Source of the DNA: Bog-756 sp963703145
GTDB taxonomy: Bacteria; Actinomycetota; Acidimicrobiia; Acidimicrobiales; RAAP-2
Assembly: GCA_963703145.1 (NCBI GenBank)
Contig: OY969793.1
Coordinates: 3,038,001 to 3,102,000 of the forward strand
Reading direction: 5' to 3'
Length of the DNA: 64,000 bases
Part shown: piece by piece, positions 55,365-63,964 of the stretch
Layout: each line of letters begins with the position of its first letter
Position numbering within the stretch: position 1 is the stretch's first letter
The notes under the pieces: model-generated
Databases searched by the model: none
Told to the model about the DNA's origin: nothing
The model's input: the letters and a program-made list of their open reading frames with translations, nothing else
Position numbers and translations under genes: made by a program

Positions 55365-57488
55365 TCACTCGTCGGCGGCGTCTCCCGGCCCGGACGGCTC
55401 CTCGGCCGAGGCATCGGTCGGTGCGGACACGGCTGCGGCGCCGACGGTGACCGGCTCCCCCATCGACTCCTCCAACAGCTGGGACAGGTCGAGGACCCGG
55501 ACGTCGTCCTCTTTGGCGTTGGCCCGTACCGCGTCGTCCAGCATGATCATGCAGTAGGGACAGGCGGTGGAGACGACGTCGGCCCCGGTGCCGATGGCCT
55601 CCTCGGTGCGCTCCATGTTGACCCGCTTGCCGATCTTCTCCTCGAGCCACATGCGGGCCCCGCCGGCCCCACAGCAGAAGCCCTTCTCCCGGCAACGCCG
55701 CATCTCGACCTGGGTGGCGCCCGGAATGGCGTCGATTACCGAACGGGGCTCGTCGAACACCCGGTTATGGCGACCCAGGTAACAGGGGTCGTGGTAGGTC
55801 ACCGTACCGGTGTAGCCGCCCCCCGGCGTGAGCTTGCCCGTCGTCACCAGGTGGTCGAGCAGCTGGCTGTGGTGGATCACCTCGAAGTTGCCGCCCAGGG
55901 ACGGGTACTCGTTGGCCAGGGAGTTGAAGCAGTGAGGGCAGGTGGCGATGACCTTCTTCACCCCGGCGTTCTCCAGGGTCTCGATGTTCATCCTGGCCTG
56001 CTCCTGGTAGAGGTACTCGTTGCCCAGGCGGCGCACCGGGTCGCCGGTGCAGGACTCCTTGGGCCCGAGGATGCCGAAGCTCACCCCGGCCCGGTGGAGC
56101 ATGCGCGCCGTGGCCTGGGCGCCCTTCCTGGCCCGCTCGTCGAGCGCCCCGGCACAACCCACCCAGTACAGGTACTCGACGTCGTCGGGGATGGTGCCGG
56201 TGATCACCGGCACCTCGAAGTCGAGGGACTCGATCCAGTCGGTGCGCTTGGACGAGCCGAGGCCCCAGGGGTCCCCCTGGTTCTCCACGTTGCGGAGCAT
56301 GAGGCCGGCCTCGGTGGGGAAGTTCGACTCCATGAGGACCTCGTAGCGCCGCATGTCGATGATGGTGTCGATGTGCTCGATGTCCACCGGGCACTGCTCC
56401 ACACAGGCGCCGCACGTCGTGCAGGACCACAGGACATCGGGATCGATGACCGAGGGGACCAGGTTCTCCACCTCAGTGCCGGCCGCCCGGTTCTTGGCCA
56501 TGACCCGCTCGGCCGAGGCGAACAGGTTGTCCCGCAGGTCCATGATCAGCAGCTTGGGCGAGAGCGGCTTACCCGTGTTCCACGCCGGACACTGGGACTG
56601 GCAGCGGCCGCACTCGGTGCAGGTGGCCATGTCGAGGAGCTGCTTCCACGAGAAGTCCTCGATCCGGCCGGCCCCGAAGACCACCTCGTCGTCCTCGCCG
56701 ACGTCCTCCATCGACATGTCCGGCGTCGAGGCCAGGGCGCCGAGGGCCCGGGGCCGCCGGGAGGTGGCCACGTTGATGGGGGCCATGAAGATATGGAGGT
56801 GCTTGGAGTATGAGACGAACACCAAAAAGCCGGTGATGATGGCGATGTTGGCCAGCAGGGCGACCGTCTCGATGACGCTGTTCACGCCGGTGCCCAACGG
56901 CTTGAGCACGTTGGCCAGCCCGTGGGAGGCGAAGGCCCACCACCCGTAGGGGAAGTTGCCGGTGTTGACCTGGGCGGCGCGGTAGACGAGCAGCGAGGCG
57001 ATGACCCCGAAGATCATCAACAGGACCAGCCAGGCGGCCCCGGTGTGGGAGCCGAAGAAGCGGGACCGACGGTTCTCCCGCTTGGGCGAGTGCTTGACCC
57101 GGATGCCCACGAAGACCAGCAGGGAGATGATGACCGCCACGGCGAAGAAGTCCTCGAGGAAACCGATGAAGGCGGTGTGCCCGATCAGCGGGATGTGGAA
57201 GTCGCGCTGGAACAGGCAGCCAAAGGCCTCGATGATGGTCAGGAACAAGATGGTGAAGCCCCAGAAGGTGAAGGCGTGGGCCACGCCTGGGACCGTCCAC
57301 TGGAGCAGCTTCTTCTGGCCGCCCACCTCGACCAGTTCTGCCTTGATCCGCTTGGGCACGTCCTGGAATCGGGACGGCACGGCGGGCTCGCCGGCGGAGA
57401 TCAATTGGTAGAGCCAGAAGAATCGGCGACCGGCGATGGCGAACATCACCGCGGTGATACCGAGCCCTAGGGCGAGTCTCAGGGGCAC
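55365..57488 (-). CDS. etfD: Membrane Fe-S oxidoreductase, EtfD-like (ETF:menaquinone oxidoreductase)
   Basis: 707 residues. The N-terminal half has five to six membrane helices like a NarI-type haem b subunit (about 1-230). Then come two 4Fe-4S motifs CTECGRCQSQCP and CTTCGACVEQCP, and two HdrB-like CCG domains (TCPHCFNSLANEYP, HDPCYLGRHN, CCGAGGARMW, ACPYCMIML). This layout is that of mycobacterial EtfD (Rv0338c type), which passes electrons from acyl-CoA dehydrogenases via ETF to menaquinone. No etfAB in the window. The GTG at 57488 has a strong AGGAGGA site; a GTTACT-N4-AGTAAC dyad lies just upstream. Confidence 0.82.
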   Translation of the reverse strand: MPLRLALGLGITAVMFAIAGRRFFWLYQLISAGEPAVPSRFQDVPKRIKAELVEVGGQKKLLQWTVPGVAHAFTFWGFTILFLTIIEAFGCLFQRDFHIPLIGHTAFIGFLEDFFAVAVIISLLVFVGIRVKHSPKRENRRSRFFGSHTGAAWLVLLMIFGVIASLLVYRAAQVNTGNFPYGWWAFASHGLANVLKPLGTGVNSVIETVALLANIAIITGFLVFVSYSKHLHIFMAPINVATSRRPRALGALASTPDMSMEDVGEDDEVVFGAGRIEDFSWKQLLDMATCTECGRCQSQCPAWNTGKPLSPKLLIMDLRDNLFASAERVMAKNRAAGTEVENLVPSVIDPDVLWSCTTCGACVEQCPVDIEHIDTIIDMRRYEVLMESNFPTEAGLMLRNVENQGDPWGLGSSKRTDWIESLDFEVPVITGTIPDDVEYLYWVGCAGALDERARKGAQATARMLHRAGVSFGILGPKESCTGDPVRRLGNEYLYQEQARMNIETLENAGVKKVIATCPHCFNSLANEYPSLGGNFEVIHHSQLLDHLVTTGKLTPGGGYTGTVTYHDPCYLGRHNRVFDEPRSVIDAIPGATQVEMRRCREKGFCCGAGGARMWLEEKIGKRVNMERTEEAIGTGADVVSTACPYCMIMLDDAVRANAKEDDVRVLDLSQLLEESMGEPVTVGAAAVSAPTDASAEEPSGPGDAADE

Positions 57489-57505
57489 TGCGTTCCTCCT
57501 AGATG

Positions 57506-57521
57506 GTTACTGAAGAGTAAC
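57506..57521. promoter_or_regulatory. GTTACT-N4-AGTAAC dyad upstream of etfD
   Basis: GTTACT (57506-57511) and AGTAAC (57516-57521) form a perfect 6-base inverted repeat with a 4-base centre, 18 bases before the GTG start and partly next to the ribosome site. The shape (TTACT-N4-AGTAA) is that of TetR-family operators for fatty-acid genes, which would fit etfD; the regulator is not in the window. Confidence 0.5.
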
Positions 57522-57551
57522 AAAGCCGGTCCGACGAGGCATCTCCAGTCA

Positions 57552-58115
57552 TCACGGCCGGAAGTTGTCGGCATACCGGCTCGGCGTGGGGCCCCATTGA
57601 CCCTGGTACTTCGACTTGAGGCCATCAGAGCCGTACGGATGGTCGGCGGCGGTGGTCATCTGCAAGAAACTGATCTGGCCGATCTTCATCCCCGGATAGA
57701 CGGTGATGGGCAGGTTGGCCACGTTGGACAGCTCGAGGGTCAGGTGGCCGTCCCAACCGGCGTCCACGAACCCGGCCGTCGAATGGATCAGCAGGCCGAG
57801 GCGCCCGAGGGAGGACTTCCCCTCGAGACGGGCCACGAGGTCGGCGGGGAGGGTCACCCGCTCCTTGGTGGAGCCGAGGACGAACTCGCCGGGGTGGAGG
57901 ATGAGGGGGTCCTCACCGGTGTCGACCAACTCGGTGAGGTCCTCTTGATTCTCCCGGACGTCGATGACCCGCGAGGTGTGATTGCGGAAGAGCCGGAAGT
58001 ACTGGTCGACGTGGAGATCTACCGACGAGGGTTGGACACAGCTGTCGTCGAAGGGGTCGATGACGATGTGGCCGGCCTCGAGGGCCTCACGGATGGAGCG
58101 GTCGGAGAGAACCAT
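57552..58115 (-). CDS. dcd: dCTP deaminase (possibly bifunctional dCTP deaminase/dUTPase)
   Basis: Deaminates dCTP to dUTP, and in bifunctional actinobacterial forms also cleaves it to dUMP. 187 residues: MVLSDRSIREALEAGHIVIDPF, QPSSVDLHVDQYFRLFRNH, GSTKERVTLPADLVARLEGKSSLGRLGLLIHSTAGFVDAGWDGHLTLELSN with the catalytic Glu and Ser, then PGMKIGQISFLQM. ATG 58115 is the family start. Monofunctional versus bifunctional cannot be settled by eye. Confidence 0.95.
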   Translation of the reverse strand: MVLSDRSIREALEAGHIVIDPFDDSCVQPSSVDLHVDQYFRLFRNHTSRVIDVRENQEDLTELVDTGEDPLILHPGEFVLGSTKERVTLPADLVARLEGKSSLGRLGLLIHSTAGFVDAGWDGHLTLELSNVANLPITVYPGMKIGQISFLQMTTAADHPYGSDGLKSKYQGQWGPTPSRYADNFRP

Positions 58116-58311
58116 GCGGCCCTGACGATAGTGGGGACGGCACACCCAGGCGTAACTCCGTGGCGGCGGGGTTCCCGAGAGCGGCGCGGTTCGCGTCAAA
58201 CGGGCTCCCCACTGCTTGCAACCAGTGGTTGCATTCCCCATCGGTTCGGTGGATACTGACAAGTGAAGGGCGGCGGATTCAGCGGCGGGCCGGGCGGCCG
58301 GAAGAGCGGGA

Positions 58312-58941
58312 ATGTCGGTTCGGTGGCCCGGTTGGCGGGAAGGGCGGGCGATGAGCTGGACGAGGCGGGAGAATTCGACGACGCAGAGCGTCGATACGTT
58401 GCCGGGCCCTCGGGTCTCGGGCACCAACGCGGACTCCTTCTACGAGGGTCGCCTTCTCGTGGTACAGCCGTCAACGTTCGAAGCCCGGACGGCTGGCACC
58501 CCCGAGCAGCGCTCCCCGGAGCCGGCACCCAAGTGGGTCGACCCGTTGCACCGACCGACGACGTCGCTCACGTCACCCGGCCTGCTGGTCCTGGCGGCAC
58601 TGGCCGTCATCGAGGGCTACCGCCAGCTCCAGCTGATCCCCGCCCCCCAGTGGCACACGTCGGCCTTCGTCTTCGCCGCTACGGCGCCCCTGCTGGCGGT
58701 GGTGGTCACGTGGCCCTATCGAGTGGACCGCCGCGGTCCGGCCCAGATGGTGGCCATCGCCACGGCGCTGGCGTTCGCCGTGATCACCCCGGTAGCCACG
58801 CTCACGAACCTGCCCCATGCCCGGGTGGTCGTCGGACTGAGCGCCATGGCCCTGGCCATCGTCGCCCTGGTCGCCGTGCTGGCCGGCGAACGGCTGCTCC
58901 GGTGGTCACGGGCCGACGGGCGCCGCGGCGCCGAAACCTGA
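58312..58941 (+). CDS. Hypothetical four-helix membrane protein
   Basis: Up to 209 residues; the start is unsure (ATG 58312, or ATG 58351 giving MSWTRRENS). After a polar N-terminus with no clear domain there are four membrane helices: LLVLAALAVIEGY, AFVFAATAPLLAVVVTW, MVAIATALAFAVITPVATL and VVVGLSAMALAIVALVAVLAG. The C-terminus is basic. No homologue comes to mind. It is divergent from dcd and ends 29 bases before tRNA-Gly. The N-terminal 70 residues could be non-coding. Confidence 0.55.
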   Translation: MSVRWPGWREGRAMSWTRRENSTTQSVDTLPGPRVSGTNADSFYEGRLLVVQPSTFEARTAGTPEQRSPEPAPKWVDPLHRPTTSLTSPGLLVLAALAVIEGYRQLQLIPAPQWHTSAFVFAATAPLLAVVVTWPYRVDRRGPAQMVAIATALAFAVITPVATLTNLPHARVVVGLSAMALAIVALVAVLAGERLLRWSRADGRRGAET

Positions 58942-58970
58942 CGTCCGAGGCGATAGGGTTGCGCCGGCAC

Positions 58971-59041
58971 GCGGGCGTAGTTCAGAGGCAGAACACGAGC
59001 TTCCCAAGCTCGGAACGCGGGTTCGATTCCCGTCGCCCGCT
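58971..59041 (+). tRNA. tRNA-Gly (CCC)
   Basis: Acceptor stem GCGGGCG/CGCCCGC is perfect. The anticodon arm CGAGC-TTCCCAA-GCTCG gives CCC. The T-arm GCGGG TTCGATT CCCGT is canonical and the discriminator is T. No CCA is encoded. The following 59042-59229 shows no gene. Confidence 0.95.
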
Positions 59042-59229
59042 CTCTTGGTAGGCCGGCGGGTCAGGTCGAAGCCACGTACCTCGTCGTGGGCCACCTGGCC
59101 CCGGAATATCCGTGACGATCCAGCACCTGACGGGCGACGATCGCTGGGCGGGAAGGTCACGCGTCAGGTCCCCCGCCTGCACGTCGACTGCACCGTCGCG
59201 CCGCACTGACGCTGTTCTCCATCCAATCC

Positions 59230-59589
59230 TCAGTCGGTGACGGCCGCGTTGATGGCCAGGGCCGCTCGCTGGGCGGCGCTCTTGTTGACCACCAGCGTGT
59301 GTTGGGCTCCATGGACAGTCGTGACCAGGAGACGGGCCATCATGATCTTGTGCGTGATGGCGACGGGCGCCACGACCTCTTTGATCGACACGTCAACGAG
59401 GATTCCGTGTCTCACCGTGCCGAAGATGAGCCGGCGGTTGGTCAGGACCAGGTAGCCCTCGGCCTCCCGCTTCTTCAACTGGCCTCCGGGTTCGAAGAGG
59501 AGTGCGAGAACATCGAGGAGGACGAACTCATCGAACCCCAGGCTGTCATCGATCACGTCCAGTCGAGCCTTCCTGGCGTCAGCCATCAT
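59230..59589 (-). CDS. Small PH/GRAM-like domain protein
   Basis: 119 residues, soluble. After an acidic start the stretch REAEGYLVLTNRRLIFGTVRHGILVDVSIKEVVAPVAITHKIMMARLLVTTVHGAQHTLVVNKSAAQRAALAINAAV has the strand pattern of bacterial PH/GRAM domains (LVLTNRRLIF is the signature strand pair), ending in the capping helix. Such domains often bind membranes or peptides. ATG 59589 (followed by a second ATG) overlaps the stop of the CLC channel gene (ATGA), so it is made with the channel and may bind it. Confidence 0.7.
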   Translation of the reverse strand: MMADARKARLDVIDDSLGFDEFVLLDVLALLFEPGGQLKKREAEGYLVLTNRRLIFGTVRHGILVDVSIKEVVAPVAITHKIMMARLLVTTVHGAQHTLVVNKSAAQRAALAINAAVTD

Positions 59590-61709
59590 GGTCTCTTCTC
59601 ATTGGGCGTTGTCTCCATCTGCACAGGCATCCCCGGTTCAGATCGGACGGCGTCGTTTCGAGGGCCGGATACACCTGAGGCGCTGGCACGGATGCCATCA
59701 ATGTCACTGGCACGGCCGATCAGCACCAGCTCGTCACCGGCTTCGAGCACGGTGCTTCCGCTGGGCACCACAAGATCCCGATGCCTCTGGATCGTCGTCA
59801 CGATGACGCTGAGAGGTAGCGACGCCTTCGAGAGTTGCTGGCCCACCAGCGGGGACCCCACAGCGATGGTCACCCGATCCGAATCCGGCGAATCGCCCTC
59901 GGCATCTATCTTCTGGAGGCTGGCCAGGAGACCCAGCCGGTATCCCCTGACCACGTCCGAGGTGGAGATGGTCCCGACCACGTTCCGATCGGCATCGAGG
60001 ACGGGAACCCAGTGGTCAGTGGAGGTGGTCATGGCCTCAACGGCCACATCGAGGTGAGCCGACTCGGACACCGTCGGGGCTGACGCGTCCACGAAGGCTT
60101 CCAGCCGGTGCTCCCGGGCCAAACCGCCGGACCCCAGGCGGCTCAAGGAGACCGTCCCCTCGAACCGACCCTGGGCGTCAACCACAGGTGCCCCGGTGAG
60201 TCCTTCGCCTTTGAGCTGGCCGTAGACCCTGTCCACCGAGGTTCCACCGGTGATGACCAGGCGAGGGTGCGCCATGGCCTGGCGGACGACCACCTTGGCC
60301 AGGACCGGCATGCCGATGAGGAGCCGTTGGGCGGGAGCGTCGGCCCTGGTCCGCAGCTGGCTTCGATAGATGGTGTCGTCGGTCCGGCGCACGATGAACC
60401 ACGCCAGCCCGACGGCGATCATGGCCGGGCCCAGGATGGACAGGCTTCCGGTCATCTCAGCCACCATCAACATGACCGCCAACGGTGCGCGAGAGATGCC
60501 GCCAAAGCAGCACATCATCCCGACGATCACGTAGGGAGCCGGGTCGTGGCCCATGGAGGGGACCACCGGTTCGAAGAGTCGCCAGACCGATGCCCCGATG
60601 AATGCACCGATCACCATCCCGGGGCCGAAGATGCCACCGGAACCCCCCGAGCCGATGGACAGGCCGGTGGCCAGGATCCGGGCGAACGGGAGCACGAGGA
60701 CGATCCACAGGGGCAACGTCAAGAGCTGGCGGCCGAGCCCTTGCTGGATCCAGCCGTAGCCGGTGCCGAGCACCTCGGGGATGATCAGGGCGATCAGTCC
60801 CACAATCACCCCGCCGATGGCGGGCTTGACCCAACGGGGGAGTGCCAACCTCGCGAACAGATCGGCGATGCCGTAGAAGCTCTTGGCGTAGAGGAGGCCG
60901 ACGAGACCTCCGAGCACTCCGATCATCGCGAACCACAACAGGTGGGTCGGATTGGAGAAGTGGTACCGGCCGGCGAAGCCGAACAAGGGCGTGAACCCCA
61001 CGACGGCGCCGAAGATGATGTAGCCGACGAGCGAAGCGACGAAACTCGGCAGTAGCGCCTCGGCGTCGAAGTCGTCGCGGTAGAGGATTTCGGCGGCCAG
61101 GACCGCACCACCCAGGGGGGCGCCGAAGATGGCGCCGATGCCCGAGCCGATGCCGGTGACGACCGCGATCCGGGCGTCGGCCGGACTGAGGTCAAACTCC
61201 CGGGCCAGCAGGGAGGCGAATCCGGCACTGATCTGGCCGGTCGGGCCCTCCCTGCCTCCCGAGCCTCCGGAGCCGATGGTGAGTGCCGATGCGACAAGCT
61301 TGACGATCACCGCCCGGAACCGGATGCCCCGGGGATTGTGATGGACTGCCGAGATGGCGGCATCGGTGCCGTGACCCTCGGCCTCCGGAGCAAACCGGAA
61401 CACCAAGATCGCCCCGAGCAGCGCGCCGATCCCGACCACCACGGGCAGGGCCCACGGCCGCGTGAACGACGCCGAGGCTCCGTGCCCACCTTCACCGATC
61501 GGTGTCGGCACGTGGTAGCCGGCCAAGGTCCCGAGGAAGAAGTGGGTGCAGGCAAGCAGGGCCTCGTAGAACACGACGGCGCCCGCTCCGGCCATCGTCC
61601 CGATCAGGACGCCGAGTACCAGCCACTTCTGCAAGTACGAGGCACCCGACAGCCATTGGGAGATCTTGGTCATGGCGGCACGCCACGACGTCCGGCGAAC
61701 GACGCTCAT
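59586..61709 (-). CDS. CLC-type chloride channel/antiporter with CBS pair and TrkA-C domain
   Basis: 707 residues. The CLC pore part (about residues 30-440) has the anion-filter loops GSGGSGGREGPTGQ (gating Glu in GREGP) and GSGGSGGIFGPGMVIGAF. A CBS domain pair follows (about 490-615: AHPRLVITGGTSVDRVYGQL and VDASAPTVSESAHLDVAVEAM), then a TrkA-C/RCK-C-like domain (about 630-700: SKASLPLSVIVTTIQRHRDLVVPSGSTVLEAGDELVLIG). The last two suggest gating by nucleotide or another ligand. ATG 61709 is the start. Second in a marR-clc-PH unit. Channel versus H+/Cl- antiport is not decided here. Confidence 0.88.
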   Translation of the reverse strand: MSVVRRTSWRAAMTKISQWLSGASYLQKWLVLGVLIGTMAGAGAVVFYEALLACTHFFLGTLAGYHVPTPIGEGGHGASASFTRPWALPVVVGIGALLGAILVFRFAPEAEGHGTDAAISAVHHNPRGIRFRAVIVKLVASALTIGSGGSGGREGPTGQISAGFASLLAREFDLSPADARIAVVTGIGSGIGAIFGAPLGGAVLAAEILYRDDFDAEALLPSFVASLVGYIIFGAVVGFTPLFGFAGRYHFSNPTHLLWFAMIGVLGGLVGLLYAKSFYGIADLFARLALPRWVKPAIGGVIVGLIALIIPEVLGTGYGWIQQGLGRQLLTLPLWIVLVLPFARILATGLSIGSGGSGGIFGPGMVIGAFIGASVWRLFEPVVPSMGHDPAPYVIVGMMCCFGGISRAPLAVMLMVAEMTGSLSILGPAMIAVGLAWFIVRRTDDTIYRSQLRTRADAPAQRLLIGMPVLAKVVVRQAMAHPRLVITGGTSVDRVYGQLKGEGLTGAPVVDAQGRFEGTVSLSRLGSGGLAREHRLEAFVDASAPTVSESAHLDVAVEAMTTSTDHWVPVLDADRNVVGTISTSDVVRGYRLGLLASLQKIDAEGDSPDSDRVTIAVGSPLVGQQLSKASLPLSVIVTTIQRHRDLVVPSGSTVLEAGDELVLIGRASDIDGIRASASGVSGPRNDAVRSEPGMPVQMETTPNEKRP

Positions 61710-61812
61710 CGGTGACCGCTCATGTCGAGTCTCGGTCCCAACGGGTGGGAGACGGGCCGGCAACGGGAGCATCCAACGACACCGGGGCCGAACTGGGGGC
61801 CAGACGGACCCA

Positions 61813-62310
61813 TCACAGGTCCCAACTGCGTTGCCAGTCCGCTTCCGGGATCTCTCCGGCCGCGGTCCCAAATGCCCTGAAGGCGCGCACCAGGTTCGCC
61901 CGCTCCTTCGGCTCGACGGCGGTGAGGATCTGTCCGATCTCCTGACGACGCCGGCGGGTCACACGGTCCACCAGCCGTCGACCAGCCAGGCTCAAATCCA
62001 GCACCACTGCCCGGCGGTCCGCGTCGTCCCGACGCCGGGTGATCAGCGTTTTGCCTTCCAGCCGGTCACACATACGCGTCGCCGTCGAAGGATCGACGTT
62101 CAATGCCTGTGCCAGGTCCACCGGACGCTGAGGTCCCCGCGAGGCCAGCACCACCAGTGCCCGGTACTGAGGTAGCGAGACGGATACCTCTTCGGCAAGG
62201 GATCGGGCGGCCACCGCCACGAGGACCCGACTGGCCGTGAGGACGGCGTCGGCCAGGTCGTCAGCACCGGACCCGGCGTCACCATGATCGATCCGACTAG
62301 TGGTACCCAT
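61813..62310 (-). CDS. MarR family transcriptional regulator
   Basis: 165 residues: dimer helix ADAVLTASRVLVAVAARSLAEEVSVSLPQYRALVVLASRG, then HTH RPVDLAQALNVDPSTATRMCDRLEGKTLITRRRDDADRRAVVLDLSLAGRRLV with the DDADRR wing, and a C-terminal helix pair. ATG 62310 begins 2 bases from a perfect 24-bp palindrome. On the minus strand TACAAT lies 6 bases before the ATG, so the gene is probably leaderless and its own operator covers the promoter. The likely regulon is this gene, the CLC gene 103 bases downstream and the divergent small membrane protein. Confidence 0.88.
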   Translation of the reverse strand: MGTTSRIDHGDAGSGADDLADAVLTASRVLVAVAARSLAEEVSVSLPQYRALVVLASRGPQRPVDLAQALNVDPSTATRMCDRLEGKTLITRRRDDADRRAVVLDLSLAGRRLVDRVTRRRRQEIGQILTAVEPKERANLVRAFRAFGTAAGEIPEADWQRSWDL

Positions 62311-62312
62311 AC

Positions 62313-62336
62313 AGTTATTGTAGTACTACAATAACT
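62313..62336. promoter_or_regulatory. Perfect 24-bp palindromic operator at marR
   Basis: The half AGTTATTGTAGT (62313-62324) is followed directly by its exact complement ACTACAATAACT (62325-62336). It contains the minus-strand -10 TACAAT, 6 bases before the marR ATG, and lies 98 bases before the divergent small gene at 62435. A perfect 24-bp palindrome by chance is very unlikely. MarR binding here would shut off its own operon. Confidence 0.8.
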
Positions 62337-62434
62337 AGGGCAGAAACCGACGCATCTACATGGACCGTCTCCGGCCGGACAATCGACATGGTTGTCCCTT
62401 GGGTGCGCTTCTGCCGGAGAAGGGAGGCCCTTAC

Positions 62435-62605
62435 ATGCTGGCTACTGCCATTCAGGTGCTGACGGTCTTGATCGTTGTTGCCATCGTCGGACTCGCCGAC
62501 CGGGCATTCAGAGCCGAGGATCGAAGCCGGGGCCACAAATCCGATGAGCCACCGGTGGGGCCTAGGTCCCAACCACCCGACCGGTATCGGGTCCAACTTC
62601 GCTGA
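62435..62605 (+). CDS. Small single-pass membrane protein
   Basis: 56 residues: MLATAIQVLTVLIVVAIVGLADRAFRAEDRSRGHKSDEPPVGP, one N-terminal membrane helix followed by a charged cytoplasmic tail. A strong GAGAAGGGAGG ribosome site ends about 8 bases before ATG 62435, which selects it over the in-frame ATG at 62360. No known family. Divergent from marR across the 24-bp palindrome, so probably co-regulated with the CLC operon and possibly a subunit or regulator of it. Confidence 0.55.
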   Translation: MLATAIQVLTVLIVVAIVGLADRAFRAEDRSRGHKSDEPPVGPRSQPPDRYRVQLR

Positions 62606-62717
62606 CACTCATCAGAGCGACGCAGGCTTGGGCACTGGGACAGGACGGGATCTTGATCCAGACGGGCAGAGTGGGTCAGCGGGGCATCAGATCCTCAGCT
62701 CCGCATACGTGGTCAGT

Positions 62718-63395
62718 TCAGTTCGGAAAGCTCGATTGAGCGAGTTGAAACTTGGCCGCTGTGCCAGTCAGCTTCGGATTCGATGCGCTGCAGTCCGCGA
62801 TGACCGTGTCGCCCGACACCTCGGCGTAGTAGTTCCCTGCTGTGGTCGGAAAGTACAGGGTCTGGGCTGACGCCGTACCCGCCTTGGGACTGGTGGTGAC
62901 TGTTGCGGTGGCGGTGCCGGTCCCGTAGGGCCTCTGCTTGTTGGCCGAGTTGACCGTGGTGGAGATGGCTCGCGGGTTGTCGATGGTGTACCAGCAGTTC
63001 CCCGCCGCCGAGCGGTTGGCGAGCACGATGCCGTTGCCCCCGGCGGACACGTACACCGACACGCTTGAGGGAGCGCCCGAGGTTGACGTCGTGAACGCGA
63101 GGGAAGGCTGGTCGCTAGCCAGCTCTGTCGCCATGAACGCCGGAAACGAGGCGTACTGGGCCGTACTGCCCAGGGCGAAGGACTGCCCATTGGTCTGAAA
63201 GACGGTGTCCGAGTCCGTCAGGGCCGTAGTCAGGTTCTGTTGGGCACCTCGGTCCTTGGCCGATTTGCCGGTCCCGAGAAATGTCGGTACCGCGATGGCC
63301 AGCAGAATGGCCAGAATCACCAGAACCACCATCAGTTCGATAAGGGTGAACCCCGAATCAGCCGCTTCCCGATGGGCTCGATCAGAAAGTTTCAT
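62718..63395 (-). CDS. Type IV pilin-like protein (prepilin)
   Basis: 225 residues. MKLSDRAHREAADSG ends the leader peptide; prepilin peptidase would cut before FTLIELMVVLVILAILLAIAVPTFLG, the canonical methylated Phe and Glu5 helix. The globular C-terminus holds two cysteines (GNCWYTIDN and IADCSASN) that may form the pilin D-loop disulphide, with Thr/Ser-rich sequence between. ATG 63395 is preferred over an upstream in-frame start. No assembly ATPase, PilC or peptidase is nearby, so it must use a machine encoded elsewhere. Confidence 0.85.
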   Translation of the reverse strand: MKLSDRAHREAADSGFTLIELMVVLVILAILLAIAVPTFLGTGKSAKDRGAQQNLTTALTDSDTVFQTNGQSFALGSTAQYASFPAFMATELASDQPSLAFTTSTSGAPSSVSVYVSAGGNGIVLANRSAAGNCWYTIDNPRAISTTVNSANKQRPYGTGTATATVTTSPKAGTASAQTLYFPTTAGNYYAEVSGDTVIADCSASNPKLTGTAAKFQLAQSSFPN

Positions 63396-63579
63396 GGTTT
63401 TCACATCGTCACGAATACATAGATCCTTGAACCCCAGATGGTTCCCTGGACAGTGAATTGGCACGTCGACGTGGTCACAATTCGGACCGGCCGTCGGTAG
63501 GTCGCCGCGATCGGCAAAGCCAGACCGGTAATAAACTTCCAGTGATTGATTTCATGTAATTGCGACTACGTTGAGCGGC

Positions 63580-63888
63580 ATGGCGTGGAACTTCCTGACT
63601 AACCACGGTCGGGCCCTGGTCTGTATCGCTCGCGACCCCGAGGTCCGGCTCCGGGACATCGCCGACTCCCTCGGCATCACCGAGCGCCGGGCCCACGGGA
63701 TCGTGAACGACCTGGCTGAGGCGGGCTACGTCCTGAAGGAGAAGGTCGGACGCCGGAACTGCTACCAGGTCCAATATCACCTTCCCGTCCCCGACTTGGT
63801 CGAACAAGAGCGCGCCATCGGCGAGGTGTTGGACGTCCTGGCCGGAACCGGGAAGCGCCGCCGCACCGCCCGCCGGCCGGCCGGCTGA
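63580..63888 (+). CDS. Small winged-helix DNA-binding protein
   Basis: 102 residues. WNFLTNHGRALVCIARDPEVRLRDIADSLGITERRAHGIVNDLAEAGYVLKEKVGRRNCYQVQYHLPV is a compact ArsR/MarR-like winged helix, followed by a short helix and a basic tail. It has no metal-binding cysteines typical of ArsR. I use ATG 63580 over TTG 63571. Divergent from the pilin gene across 184 bases, so pilin control is a reasonable guess. Confidence 0.75.
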   Translation: MAWNFLTNHGRALVCIARDPEVRLRDIADSLGITERRAHGIVNDLAEAGYVLKEKVGRRNCYQVQYHLPVPDLVEQERAIGEVLDVLAGTGKRRRTARRPAG

Positions 63889-63964
63889 CCGGAGCCCGGA
63901 CCGACGCCGGTTAGCGCCCTATTTATCCGCCCCGCTACGGTGGCGGCAAACGAACGGGGTGGGC

